A program made the position numbers and the translations under genes. The notes beneath the pieces are model-generated. The model did not search any database and was not told the DNA's origin. It saw nothing but the letters and a program-made list of their open reading frames with translations. This document shows, in pieces, positions 1-7,100 of a stretch of DNA of 8,390 nt (the stretch's first letter is position 1; each line of letters begins with the position of its first letter). This DNA is from SAR324 cluster bacterium (lineage in GTDB: Bacteria > SAR324 > JACQKK01), in NCBI GenBank assembly GCA_027296185.1, contig JAPUJL010000499.1, forward strand, positions 1 through 8,390. Reading direction: 5' to 3'.

Positions 1-536
1 GCCGTGTCGTCCAGAGAGAGGGTGGTTTGGGTGACATAGGCCACCCGCTCCGGATCGGCAACCTGCACCCGCTCGGCCTCCTCGGGGTTTTCGATGACGA
101 TGGTGCGCCCGGGAGCCTCGCCCAGCGTTCCCTGTACCTCGACATGATCCCGGTGCCCGATCAGGAAGATGGAACACCCCTCCGCGTCGTAGCGCCGGGC
201 TTCCATGTGCACTTTGGTGACCAGGGGGCAGGTGGCGTCCAACACGTCCAGGTTCCGGCCGGCGGCCTGGGCATAGGCCGCGGGAGAGACGCCGTGGGCG
301 GAGAAGATCGTCGTGGCGCCCGGCGGCACTTCGTCCAGCTCCTCGACGAACACCGCGCCCAGGCGCTCCAGCCGCTCGACGACGAATCGGTTGTGCACGA
401 TGGCGTGCTTCACGTACACCGGCGGCCCGAACCGCGTCAGGGCCCGCTCGACGATGTCGATGGCACGCACCACTCCCGCGCAGAAGCCCCGGGGACTCGC
501 GAGGATCAACTCCCTTTTCCCCGTTGACTGGACCAT
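1..536 (-). CDS. ispH: 4-hydroxy-3-methylbut-2-enyl diphosphate reductase, N-terminal part (runs off window)
   Basis: IspH is the [4Fe-4S] enzyme of the last step of the MEP pathway, reducing HMBPP to IPP and DMAPP in the cytoplasm. The visible 178 codons show the family landmarks, offset by seven from E. coli numbering: PRGFCAGV with cluster cysteine C19, VHN with H48, FSAHGVS with H81, DATCPLV with cluster cysteine C103, and H131-V-E133 matching the H124/E126 substrate-binding and proton-donor pair. TQTTLS follows at 169-174. The third cluster cysteine lies beyond the window edge. The start is taken as ATG at 534-536, which gives a short leader before the conserved [10 protein letters not shown] segment. 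It has no clear Shine-Dalgarno, and the frame stays open upstream to a stop near 716 with GTG alternatives, so the start is uncertain while the identity is not. It stands about 300 bp behind the preceding same-strand gene and probably has its own promoter. Confidence 0.96.
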   Translation of the reverse strand, partial: MVQSTGKRELILASPRGFCAGVVRAIDIVERALTRFGPPVYVKHAIVHNRFVVERLERLGAVFVEELDEVPPGATTIFSAHGVSPAAYAQAAGRNLDVLDATCPLVTKVHMEARRYDAEGCSIFLIGHRDHVEVQGTLGEAPGRTIVIENPEEAERVQVADPERVAYVTQTTLSLDDT

Positions 537-715
537 CCCGGGGGCGAGGTCGGCGATCCCCTTTCCCGCGTCCGGGCCTGGCGATTTCTTAGGCGTGGGG
601 GATTTCGGCAATGGGGTTTTTTGCACGGGTTTGCCGGAGCTCGCTGATGAAAGTTGCACGAAACGTGGTGGCGAATCGCCGTGCTCGGAAAGAGTCGCTC
701 GCTGGGTGATGCTTC

Positions 716-744
716 AAAATAGGGGCGGCGCTCCGGAATGGCAA
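716..744 (-). promoter_or_regulatory. candidate sigma70-type promoter for ispH
   Basis: On the minus strand, TTGCCA (739-744; five of six matches to TTGACA) is separated by exactly 17 bases from TATTTT (716-721; four of six matches to TATAAT). This is the most AT-rich patch in the spacer. Transcription would start near 709 and give ispH a leader of roughly 170 nt. The call rests only on consensus matching, so it is tentative. Confidence 0.35.
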
Positions 745-807
745 GAGAAGCCGGGGAGCGGCCCTCAACGCTGTAGACGAAGGGAGGATCGCCGGAGCCG
801 AGCCGAA

Positions 808-841
808 GATCGCGGACATCGGGGTGAAGTCTCCGCCGATC
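808..841 (-). repeat. imperfect inverted repeat after the 845-1303 gene
   Basis: GATCGCGGA (808-816) pairs with TCCGCCGATC (832-841), leaving one bulged base and a 15-nt loop. It begins four bases past the stop codon of the minus-strand gene ending at 845, where a transcript-end hairpin would lie. No U-run follows on that strand, so an intrinsic terminator is not supported. It may be a 3'-end stabilising stem or chance pairing. Confidence 0.3.
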
Positions 842-844
842 GGG

Positions 845-1303
845 TCACGGCTTCAACGAAAGCTCCAGGAGCGCTTCCATTTCCAACGCATCCAGCTTCC
901 GGGTCCACCCGTCGTGCGCCCGCTCCGCGAACCGGTCGGTGAACCGGACCGGATCCCACGATCCCTTCGGCGCCACCAACTCCAGCTTGCCGGCTTCTTC
1001 CGCCGCCTTTAGCAGGCGCTGGTGCACCGGGCTGTCACCCACCCGGCGGAGCCAGTATTTGGAATTGCCGTAGTCCGGCTCGTGCCGATGCACCAAGGCG
1101 TGCCAATAGGCCGCCGTGTCGCTTGGCAAATCCTGGCAGGCCTTGTGTGCCCGCTCCCATTCCCCGTTGATCAGGTACATCCCCGCCCGGGCTTCCTCTG
1201 GGCAGGGGCAGCGTTCGATTTCGGCGGTGAGCGCCGGTTGCGGCGTGCCGGGCGTCAGCCGGGCCATCAGGGCGCGGGCGGTGGCGGAGGCGTCTTCGGA
1301 CAT
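845..1303 (-). CDS. hypothetical protein with a TPR-like helical segment
   Basis: This gene encodes 152 residues with no signal peptide or membrane segment, so it is probably cytoplasmic. It starts at ATG 1301-1303, preceded by a weak AAGGGA seven bases upstream. I cannot assign a function. The central part, residues 36-89, looks like paired helices of a TPR-type repeat: an alanine-rich helix, an N-G-E-W turn, then AYWHALVHRHEPDYGN followed by SKYWLRRVG. The dense conserved-type aromatics and histidines (W67, H68, H72, H74, Y78, Y83, W84) suggest a selected surface rather than a random frame. From memory, similar H-R-x-E-x-D-Y-x-N-x-K-Y-W segments occur in uncharacterised proteins of several phyla; a homology search would be needed to confirm this. 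Cysteines C32, C34 and C56 are present without a full metal motif. It lies 96 bp behind the pseudo-receiver gene on the same strand and may be co-transcribed. Confidence 0.75.
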   Translation of the reverse strand: MSEDASATARALMARLTPGTPQPALTAEIERCPCPEEARAGMYLINGEWERAHKACQDLPSDTAAYWHALVHRHEPDYGNSKYWLRRVGDSPVHQRLLKAAEEAGKLELVAPKGSWDPVRFTDRFAERAHDGWTRKLDALEMEALLELSLKP

Positions 1304-1399
1304 GAGTTTTCCCTTCAGGCCGTGGCGCCGGGAGCCGGAACCGGCAGCGCATTCCGTAGATCACGTGTCGGTGTCTTCCGTGCTCCGCGCTTCGGCACA

Positions 1400-1816
1400 T
1401 CAGTTCGCCCGCTTGGAGCGAGGCAACCCCGCCCGCCCGGCAATTTCGTCCAACAGGCGGCGGAGCGCTTCCGGCTGGGGCGGCACGGGCAGCACGCCGG
1501 CCGCACCGGCCTTGACCGCGGCCACGACCTGTTCCCGCGGCAGCCCTTCATCCAGCAGCACCAGCACGGATTCGCGGTTGGGCCCCCGGCCCGCCAAAGC
1601 CGCGAGCAATTCCGCCGGGGACGATCCTTCCCCTCCGCCGGTAAACACCACGTCCACCAGTTCGGATGCGAGGATGGCCGCCGCCTCGACGCCGTTTCCG
1701 GCCTCGTTGATATGGGCGAAGCCCTCCGCCCTGAGGGCCTGCCGCATGGCCTGCTGCGGGATCAGGGCCAGGCCGACCAGCAGGGCGCTGTTCAGTCTTC
1801 CGTTGCTATCCGGCAA
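1400..1816 (-). CDS. degenerate response-regulator receiver domain protein (pseudo-receiver)
   Basis: This 138-residue protein follows the CheY alpha/beta pattern over its whole length. Strand 1 is SALLVGLA (10-17); helix 1 leads to EGFAHINEAGNGVEA (31-45), a typical beta2 and 'A-x-N-G-x-E-A' region. Strand 3 is VDVVFTG (54-60), strand 4 SVLVLL (83-88), and AVKAGAAGVLPVPPQPEAL (100-118) matches the 'AVKAGAxGYLVKPFxPEAL' end. The phosphotransfer residues are missing: the acidic pair after strand 1 is G-L, the phospho-acceptor aspartate position after VVFT is glycine (G60), the strand 4 Thr/Ser is leucine, and the conserved lysine before the cis-proline is lost. It therefore cannot work as a classical phospho-switch. 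There is no output domain, so it may act by protein contact. I chose the TTG start at 1814-1816 because GGAG lies nine bases upstream. An upstream TTG at 1847-1849 in the same frame lacks a Shine-Dalgarno. It follows plsC in the same frame, 51 bases after that stop. Confidence 0.8.
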   Translation of the reverse strand: MPDSNGRLNSALLVGLALIPQQAMRQALRAEGFAHINEAGNGVEAAAILASELVDVVFTGGGEGSSPAELLAALAGRGPNRESVLVLLDEGLPREQVVAAVKAGAAGVLPVPPQPEALRRLLDEIAGRAGLPRSKRAN

Positions 1817-1867
1817 CCGGCAATGCTCCGTCGGCGGCGTGAAGCCCAATCGGGTGACGCGGCGCGG

Positions 1868-2794
1868 TCATCCCCAGGTCACCCGGATGCGCTCCCATTC
1901 GGCGGCCAGATCCGCGCGCAGGCGGTCCATGAACCGCTTGGACTCGGGAGCGCTCCCCTGGGGCGGCATGCGCACGGGCAGGATTTTCAGGCGCACGATG
2001 CGCTCCCCCTTCGGCGTGCGGGCGAGGGCCGCCGGGTCGGTCAGGAGCCGGGTGCCGTCGAAGACCACCGGCTGGATCGGAATTCCGGAACGCTCCGCCA
2101 GCCGCAGGCTGCCCCGCCGGAACGAACCGAGGCGCCCCTGCGGGTCGCGGGTGCGGGTGCCTTCGGGAAATACGACCATGCCTCGCCCCAAATCCCGGAT
2201 TTCCTCCCCCCACCGCTCGTAGAGCTCGGGCGTTCGGCGGCGCTCCTTGCGGTCGATGGCTTTGCAGTGAATCTGCCGCATCCAATACTTCAGGACGGGG
2301 ATGAGGAGCAACTCGCGCTTGAAGACGAATCCCACCGGGCGGCCGAGGTAGCCCGCCAACAGGGGAATGTCGTACATGGCTTGGTGGTTGGACATGACAA
2401 CCAGGGGGCCTGCCCGCCGCAGATGCCCGGCGCCCTCCACCTCGATCCGGCAACCCAGCCGGCGGAATATCCGCTCGGCCCAGACCAGGGTCATGCGGTA
2501 GGCGACGGCATCGGCCTCGGCGGCGCGCCCCGCGCGCCGCAGCCACCACAAATACGGCGCGATCCTCGCCTTAAGCATCATATAGGCCAGGTTTTCCAAG
2601 GCGAATCCCGCCAATTTGAACCCGTTCCATAGGCCTCGGATACGGGAAAGCCCCGCTCTGTCCTCCGCCTCGTCCGCATCCGCGGGCTCGGCAGGGACCG
2701 GCTCGGGCGGCGGAGCGGCCCCGTGGCGGGAGCCATCCCGGGCCGCAGCAGTTCCGGCTGGATCGATCGGGTCGGGGCGCATCGGCGCAGTCAT
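1868..2794 (-). CDS. PlsC-family 1-acyl-sn-glycerol-3-phosphate acyltransferase
   Basis: This is a lysophospholipid acyltransferase (LPLAT/AGPAT family) that would transfer a fatty acyl group to the sn-2 position of lysophosphatidic acid at the cytoplasmic membrane, giving phosphatidic acid. All four motifs are visible in the 308-residue product: NHQAMYD (136-142), with the catalytic His137/Asp142 pair; KREL then IP (159-166), the glycerol-phosphate-binding region; FPEGTR (209-214); and IPIQP (238-242). A hydrophobic, aromatic segment around 60-85 could anchor it in the membrane. The first 50 residues are unusual: rich in Ala, Pro, Glu and Asp, probably disordered, and make the protein longer than typical PlsC of about 240-250 residues. 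I chose ATG 2792-2794; a second ATG lies four codons in (2780-2782), and the frame stays open to GTG 2914, but that extension does not look coding. None of the starts has a strong Shine-Dalgarno. The family includes paralogues with other lyso-lipid acceptors, so the exact substrate is inferred. Confidence 0.92.
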   Translation of the reverse strand: MTAPMRPDPIDPAGTAAARDGSRHGAAPPPEPVPAEPADADEAEDRAGLSRIRGLWNGFKLAGFALENLAYMMLKARIAPYLWWLRRAGRAAEADAVAYRMTLVWAERIFRRLGCRIEVEGAGHLRRAGPLVVMSNHQAMYDIPLLAGYLGRPVGFVFKRELLLIPVLKYWMRQIHCKAIDRKERRRTPELYERWGEEIRDLGRGMVVFPEGTRTRDPQGRLGSFRRGSLRLAERSGIPIQPVVFDGTRLLTDPAALARTPKGERIVRLKILPVRMPPQGSAPESKRFMDRLRADLAAEWERIRVTWG

Positions 2795-2936
2795 GAGTAT
2801 GGCCCGGCTGGACGCCCGGATAATTGGCGCCGGGTGGAAGAGGGATTGGCTGTGGGGCCGGCACGAGGGCTCGTTGCTGCCGTCGCCGGCTGCCGGTTCC
2901 CGATACCGGGTCACACTTCAACTGTTCGTGGGGAAG

Positions 2937-3362
2937 CTATGGGCGGTCGTCCGGGGATGGCCGCGGTTCGATCTCGATTTTGAGGTGGAGCACTCCATTT
3001 TCCATCCGGCGATCCAAATCCTTGAGCCTGTACCCGGGCGGCATGGCGAATTGGCTGGCGAACTGCCCGTATTCGCGGGCCGCCACGATGTCCTCCCGCT
3101 CGGGCAGATCCTTGGAGGTGGGCTTGTGCCCCTTGACGACCACCAACTCCGGATCGCTCACCACTTCCACCGCCGAGGGCGGCACGCCCGGCAACTCGAT
3201 ATCGATAAACAGGTAATTCTGGTGGTGGTACAAGTCGAATAGGGGCTGCCACGAATCGTTGTGGCTGTCGTCGACGTAACTTTTGCCCCGGCGGTGAAGG
3301 GATTCGATCTGCTCACCCAATTGGGTGGATCTTTGCACGAAAGAGTCCAATTCGGAGTTCAT
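2937..3362 (-). CDS. Hsp20 / alpha-crystallin family small heat shock protein
   Basis: This is an ATP-independent holdase of 141 residues expected to bind unfolding proteins in the cytoplasm as an oligomer. The alpha-crystallin domain runs from about residue 39 to 131: it opens with PLFDLYHHQNYLFIDIELPGV (40-60), continues through LVVVKGHK (73-80) and REYGQFASQFAMPPG (96-110), and closes with the family signature ENGVLHLKI (121-129), including the G-V-L core. The N-terminal arm is short (about 38 residues) and polar. The tail after the domain is only about ten residues (PRPSPDDRP) and lacks a separate I-x-I anchoring motif, which may affect oligomer size. The start is ATG 3360-3362, supported by GAGG eight bases upstream. 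It is the first gene of the minus-strand series and is divergent from the 3477-4052 gene. A perfect palindrome overlaps its ribosome-binding site. Confidence 0.93.
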   Translation of the reverse strand: MNSELDSFVQRSTQLGEQIESLHRRGKSYVDDSHNDSWQPLFDLYHHQNYLFIDIELPGVPPSAVEVVSDPELVVVKGHKPTSKDLPEREDIVAAREYGQFASQFAMPPGYRLKDLDRRMENGVLHLKIEIEPRPSPDDRP

Positions 3363-3370
3363 GTTACTGC

Positions 3371-3387
3371 CCTCGTGGCGGCCACGA
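3371..3387 (-). promoter_or_regulatory. palindrome overlapping the hsp20 ribosome-binding site
   Basis: TCGTGGC-G-GCCACGA (3373-3387) is a perfect 15-base palindrome with an odd centre. The Shine-Dalgarno of the Hsp20 gene, GAGG on the minus strand (3371-3374), begins within its last two bases and lies eight bases from the ATG. In mRNA the palindrome could fold into a six-pair stem that sequesters part of the Shine-Dalgarno. In DNA it could be an operator. Which of these holds, if either, cannot be decided from sequence. Confidence 0.4.
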
Positions 3388-3401
3388 TTTCCTGCATGGA
3401 T

Positions 3402-3421
3402 ATTGCATCGTATCTCGCAAT
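3402..3421. repeat. short inverted repeat in the divergent intergenic region
   Basis: ATTGC (3402-3406) and GCAAT (3417-3421) form an inverted repeat with a 10-base centre. It sits between the Hsp20 gene and the exported-protein gene, where a shared operator could lie. It does not match the CIRCE element (TTAGCACTC-N9-GAGTGCTAA), and I found no convincing -35/-10 pair in either direction. The arms are short enough to be chance. Confidence 0.2.
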
Positions 3422-3476
3422 GCTCTGAATCCCGCTATCTGCCTATGGCGAACGCCCAGTTTACGTGAGAATCGGC

Positions 3477-4052
3477 ATGATTGCAAAACGGCGCGGTCTG
3501 CTCATCCTGACCCAAATTCTGCTCGCTGCCTGGCTCTGGACCGGGCAGGCGCAACCGGCGGCGGCCCAGCTTGGGGGAGATTTCTTCGAGGAAGAGGACT
3601 TTTTCGAGGAAGATGACCCGTTCCGCGACGAGGACGAGTTCGGCCTGCCCCAGGAAGATTTCACCGAGGGCGGGGAGTTCGTCGACGAGTCGACCCTCCC
3701 GCCTTCCGAGCAGGGCCTCATCGGGGGCCGGCAGCGGGAACTGCGGCTTTTGGGGGAACGCGAGTTGCTGCCCCTCAATGCCGCGTGGGGCGCCGGCACG
3801 GGCTTGATCATCGGCGGGTGGTTCGCCCTGATCAATCAGGGCACCAGCCGGGAAACCCAGCGCTCCCTGGGCCTTGGCGTGGTGGTCGGGACGGTCATCG
3901 GCCTGCTGGTGGGCGCCCGCACCCTGGTCGCGCCCGATTCGCCCACCGCCGCGGCACCGGGCGAATTTTCCTCGAGCGGCGGACACGATTCCCTGGCCGC
4001 CACTTCCCTGGGCAGCCTGCCGTTCCAGATGACCTACACCCTGCGGTTCTGA
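3477..4052 (+). CDS. exported hypothetical protein: signal peptide, acidic segment, glycine-rich hydrophobic hairpin
   Basis: This 191-residue protein is of unknown function and is the only plus-strand gene here. Residues 1-30 form a Sec-type signal peptide: positive KRR, a hydrophobic core LLILTQILLAAWLW, and an A-A-A cleavage site before Q31. Residues 35-71 are extremely acidic (19 Asp/Glu of 37) with spaced phenylalanines in a D-F-F-E-E pattern. Two glycine-rich hydrophobic segments, about 102-119 and 131-151, are joined by a short polar turn (NQGTSRETQRS) and resemble a membrane-inserted hairpin with small-residue packing. The C-terminus ends in MTYTLRF; the terminal Phe with alternating hydrophobics recalls an outer-membrane beta-signal, though the protein is too short for a full barrel. 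The start is ATG 3477; an in-frame GTG at 3465 is the alternative, and neither has a strong Shine-Dalgarno. It converges on rpoC and diverges from the Hsp20 gene, so it is probably monocistronic. Confidence 0.8.
   Translation: MIAKRRGLLILTQILLAAWLWTGQAQPAAAQLGGDFFEEEDFFEEDDPFRDEDEFGLPQEDFTEGGEFVDESTLPPSEQGLIGGRQRELRLLGERELLPLNAAWGAGTGLIIGGWFALINQGTSRETQRSLGLGVVVGTVIGLLVGARTLVAPDSPTAAAPGEFSSSGGHDSLAATSLGSLPFQMTYTLRF
3579..3632 (+). repeat. imperfect tandem 18-bp repeat coding for the acidic segment
   Basis: Two near-identical 18-bp units (3579-3596 and 3597-3614) encode D-F-F-E-E-E and D-F-F-E-E-D. A third degenerate unit (3615-3632) encodes D-P-F-R-D-E, and D-E-F follows. The first two differ at only three bases. 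The pattern suggests the acidic stretch grew by slippage or duplication, with the D-x-F spacing retained. Confidence 0.55.
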
Positions 4053-4117
4053 TCCGGGATCCGCGGGGAAGCGGCGCGCCCTTTCAGAACGCCCCACTCG
4101 CCCCCCATCGATCCGCG

Positions 4118-4134
4118 TAGCCCTCTCCTGGCTA
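4118..4134 (-). repeat. small inverted repeat at the rpoC stop codon
   Basis: TAGCC (4118-4122) and GGCTA (4130-4134) flank a seven-base loop; the right arm contains the rpoC TAG stop. On the minus strand the loop reads AGGAGAG, which resembles a Shine-Dalgarno, but no suitably spaced start codon opens a credible gene behind it. There is no U-run, so this is not a clear intrinsic terminator. In the 79-bp convergent gap (4053-4131) I see only one other weak stem, CCGC/GCGG at 4061-4074. Confidence 0.3.
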
Positions 4135-7100
4135 GGCTTCCGGCGCTTCCTGAGCGGCGGCGGCGGCCTCCTCCGCTTCCAATGCCGCCTGGATTTCCTC
4201 CGGGATTTCGTAGTTGGCCCGCTGGAATGGCGCGTAGCCCGTGCCGGAGGGAATCAGCCGGCCCAGGATCACGTTCTCCTTCAGGCCCCGGAAGTAATCG
4301 ATCTTTCCGTTGATCGCCGCCTCTGTCAGCACTTTCGTCGTCTCCTGGAACGAGGCGGCGGAGATGAACGAATCGGTGCTCAGCGCGGCTTTGGTAATTC
4401 CCTGGAGGATCGGCCGGGCCGTCGGCGGGCGCTGGCCAGCTTCCAGGGTTTCGGTGGTCTTCTGCTCGAAGACCCGCCGAGAGACCTGCTCGTTGATGAG
4501 GAAGGTCGTATCGCCCGGATCGGTAATTTTGAGCTGCTTGAGCATCTGCCGCACGATCACCTCGACGTGCTTGTCGTTGATGCTCACGCCCTGCAGGCGG
4601 TAGACCTCCTGCACCTCGTCCACCAGGTACTTCTGCAGCCGTTGGGGCCCTAGAACCGCCAGGATGTCGTGGGGATTGGCTGGACCGTCCACGATCGGAT
4701 CGCCCGCGTGCACATGGTCGCCCTCGTGCACGATGATGTGCTTGCCTCGGGGGATCAGGTACTCCTTGGACTCGCCGCGATCGGGCGTGATCAGCACCTT
4801 CTGCTTGCGCTTGACGTCTTTCCCGAAGGAGACCACGCCGTCGATTTCGGCGATGATCGACGGATCCTTGGGGATGCGCGCCTCGAAGAGTTCCGCCACC
4901 CGCGGCAGGCCGCCGGTGATATCCTTGTTCTTCGCGGTTTCCCGGGGAATCCGGGCCAGGATCGCACCGGCGTGCACCTCATGGCCGTCCTCGACCATCA
5001 ACTCGGCCTTGGCGGGTAGGAAAAACCGTGCTTGTTGGCCGGTATCGGGGTTTTTGATCAACCGGCCGTGGGCGTCCCGCATGGACATCTCGGGCCGCCG
5101 GTCGGATTCGGTGTGTTCCAGCACCACCCGGCGGGAGAGGCCGGTTTCCTTGTCCAACTGCTCCCGCATGGTCACCCCGTCGATGATGTCGGAGAACTTC
5201 ACGATGCCCGACACGTCGGAGAGGATAGGCGTGGAGAATGGATCCCACTCGGCGATCTCCTGCCCCTGCTTGACGATGGCCGTGTTCTTGACCCGCAGCA
5301 CCGAGCCCACCGGCAGGGTGCGCGCCTCCAGCTCGCGGCCGGTTTTGGGATCGACGATGCGCGCCTCGGCCTTGCGGGTCATGATGGTCCAGAAGCCCTC
5401 CTGATTTTGCACGACGCGGATGTTGACGTACTCCAGGCGTCCGGAGAACTTGGCCTCCCACCGGCTCACCTCGACCCGCTGGTTGGCCGCGCCGCCGATG
5501 TGGAAGGTGCGCATGGTCAACTGGGTGCCGGGCTCGCCGATGCTCTGGGCGGCGATCACCCCCACCGCCTCGCCTTCGGCGATGAGCCGCCCGCGGGAGA
5601 GGTCGCGCCCGTAGCACAGGGCGCAGACGCCGTGGTCCATATTGCAGGTAAGCACCGAGCGGATGTGCACCGATTCGATGCCGGCATTATCGATGAGCTG
5701 CACCTTGTCCTCGTCGATCTCGTCGCCGGCTTTTACCAACAGCGTGTTGCGGAAGGGATCGGTAATGTCTTCCAGCGCAACCCGGCCCAGCACCCGGTCG
5801 CCCAGGGTCTCGATGATCTCGCCCGCCTCGACCAGCGCCGACATTTCGATTCCGTTCACCGTGCCGCAGTCGTGATCCCGCACCACGCCGTCCTGGGCCA
5901 CGTCCACCAGCCGCCGAGTGAGGTAGCCGGAGTTGGCCGTCTTGAGCGCCGTATCGGCCAGCCCCTTGCGCGCGCCGTGGGTGGAGATGAAGTACTGCAG
6001 TACACTCAGCCCCTCGCGGAAGTTGGCCGTGATGGGCGTCTCGATGATTTCTCCGGAGGGCTTGGCCATCAGCCCGCGCATGCCGGCCAGCTGCTTCATC
6101 TGCTGGGTGCTGCCCCGGGCGCCGGAATCGGCCATAACATAGATCGGGTTGACCTTGCGGTCCGCCTTGATCGCGTCGGCGCGCAGGGTGTTCAGCATCT
6201 CGTTGGCCACGCGGTCCGTGAGCCGGGCCCAAATATCGATCACCTTGTTGTAGCGCTCGCCTTCGGTGATGAGGCCGTCCACGTATTGCTGCCGCACCTC
6301 GATCACCTCCTCCTCAGCGTGGGCCAGGAGGGCGGGCTTGTTCGAGGGAATCTGCATGTCGTGAATGGAGATGGAGAACCCGGCCCGGGTCGCATGGAGG
6401 AAGCCCAGCCGCTTGAGTTCGTCCAACATGGCCACGGTCTCCACGTTGCCGGCCAGCCGGTAGGACACGTCGACCAGGTCCGCCAACTCCTTCTTTTTCA
6501 GCAGCCGGTTGATGTAGCTGAACTCCACTGCCTGCGGGATGTGCGCCCTCAGGAGCACCCGGCCCACGGTGGAATCGACCTGCTCGCCCTCCATGACCAC
6601 TTTGATCTTGGCCTGCAGCCCCACCTTGCCGTGGTCGTAGGCCACCTGCACGTCGTCGCTGCAAATGAATCGCATGCCCTCGCCGACGGTGCCGGGGATC
6701 TCCTTCGTCATCCAGTACAACCCCAGCACCATGTCCTGGGTGGGGGTCATGATGGGCTTGCCGTTGGCCGGGCTGAGGATGTTGTTCGTCGCCATCATCA
6801 GCACCTTGGCCTCCAGTTGGGCTTCCACCGACAACGGCACGTGCACCGCCATCTGGTCGCCGTCGAAGTCCGCATTGAACGCCGTGCAGACCAGCGGGTG
6901 CAACTGGATCGCCTTGCCCTCGATGAGGATCGGCTCGAACGCCTGAATCCCCAGCCGGTGCAGGGTCGGCGCCCGGTTCAGCAGAACCGGATGATCGACG
7001 ATGACCTCGTCCAGCACCTCCCAAACCTCCGGCCGCCGTTCCTCGACCATCTTCTTGGCCACCTTGATCGTCGGCACATCGTAGTACTCGATCAATAGGT

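Larger units (their letters stand above)
537..844. other. 308-bp gene-free spacer upstream of ispH
   Basis: This is the gap between the stop of the 845-1303 gene and the ATG of ispH. It holds a candidate sigma70-type promoter facing ispH (716-744) and an imperfect hairpin just past the upstream gene's stop (808-841). A 76-codon minus-strand open frame (589-819) crosses it. Its composition resembles no protein family, it has no recognisable domain, and it sits where regulatory sequence is expected, so I do not call it a gene. No tRNA-like cloverleaf or riboswitch was recognised. Confidence 0.5.

Noticed and set aside
589..819. 76-codon minus-strand open frame upstream of ispH
   Set aside because: It overlaps the candidate ispH promoter, has no recognisable domain, and has a composition unlike the neighbouring proteins.
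1334..1345. GCCGG-AA-CCGGC inverted repeat between the receiver and hypothetical genes
   Set aside because: The loop is only two bases, no U-run follows, and short GC palindromes are expected at this base composition.
1022..2632. 536-codon plus-strand open frame opposite the plsC, receiver and hypothetical genes
   Set aside because: The minus strand carries recognisable PlsC and receiver motifs across the same region. The plus-strand translation has no domain and a Gln/Arg/Pro/His-rich composition typical of antisense frames in GC-rich genes.
3363..3476. CIRCE or sigma32-type heat-shock promoter upstream of the Hsp20 gene
   Set aside because: The inverted repeat present (ATTGC/GCAAT) does not match CIRCE, and no CTTGAA/CCCCAT-like pair with suitable spacing was found.
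4050..4134. Short frame behind the SD-like AGGAGAG after the rpoC stop
   Set aside because: The first ATG is about 14 bases from the SD-like sequence, the frame is about 24 codons, and it runs antisense into the end of the exported-protein gene.
5032..7098. 688-codon plus-strand open frame inside rpoC
   Set aside because: It is antisense to strongly conserved beta' sequence. Its His/Leu/Asp/Val-rich composition mirrors rpoC codons, and it has no recognisable protein motif.
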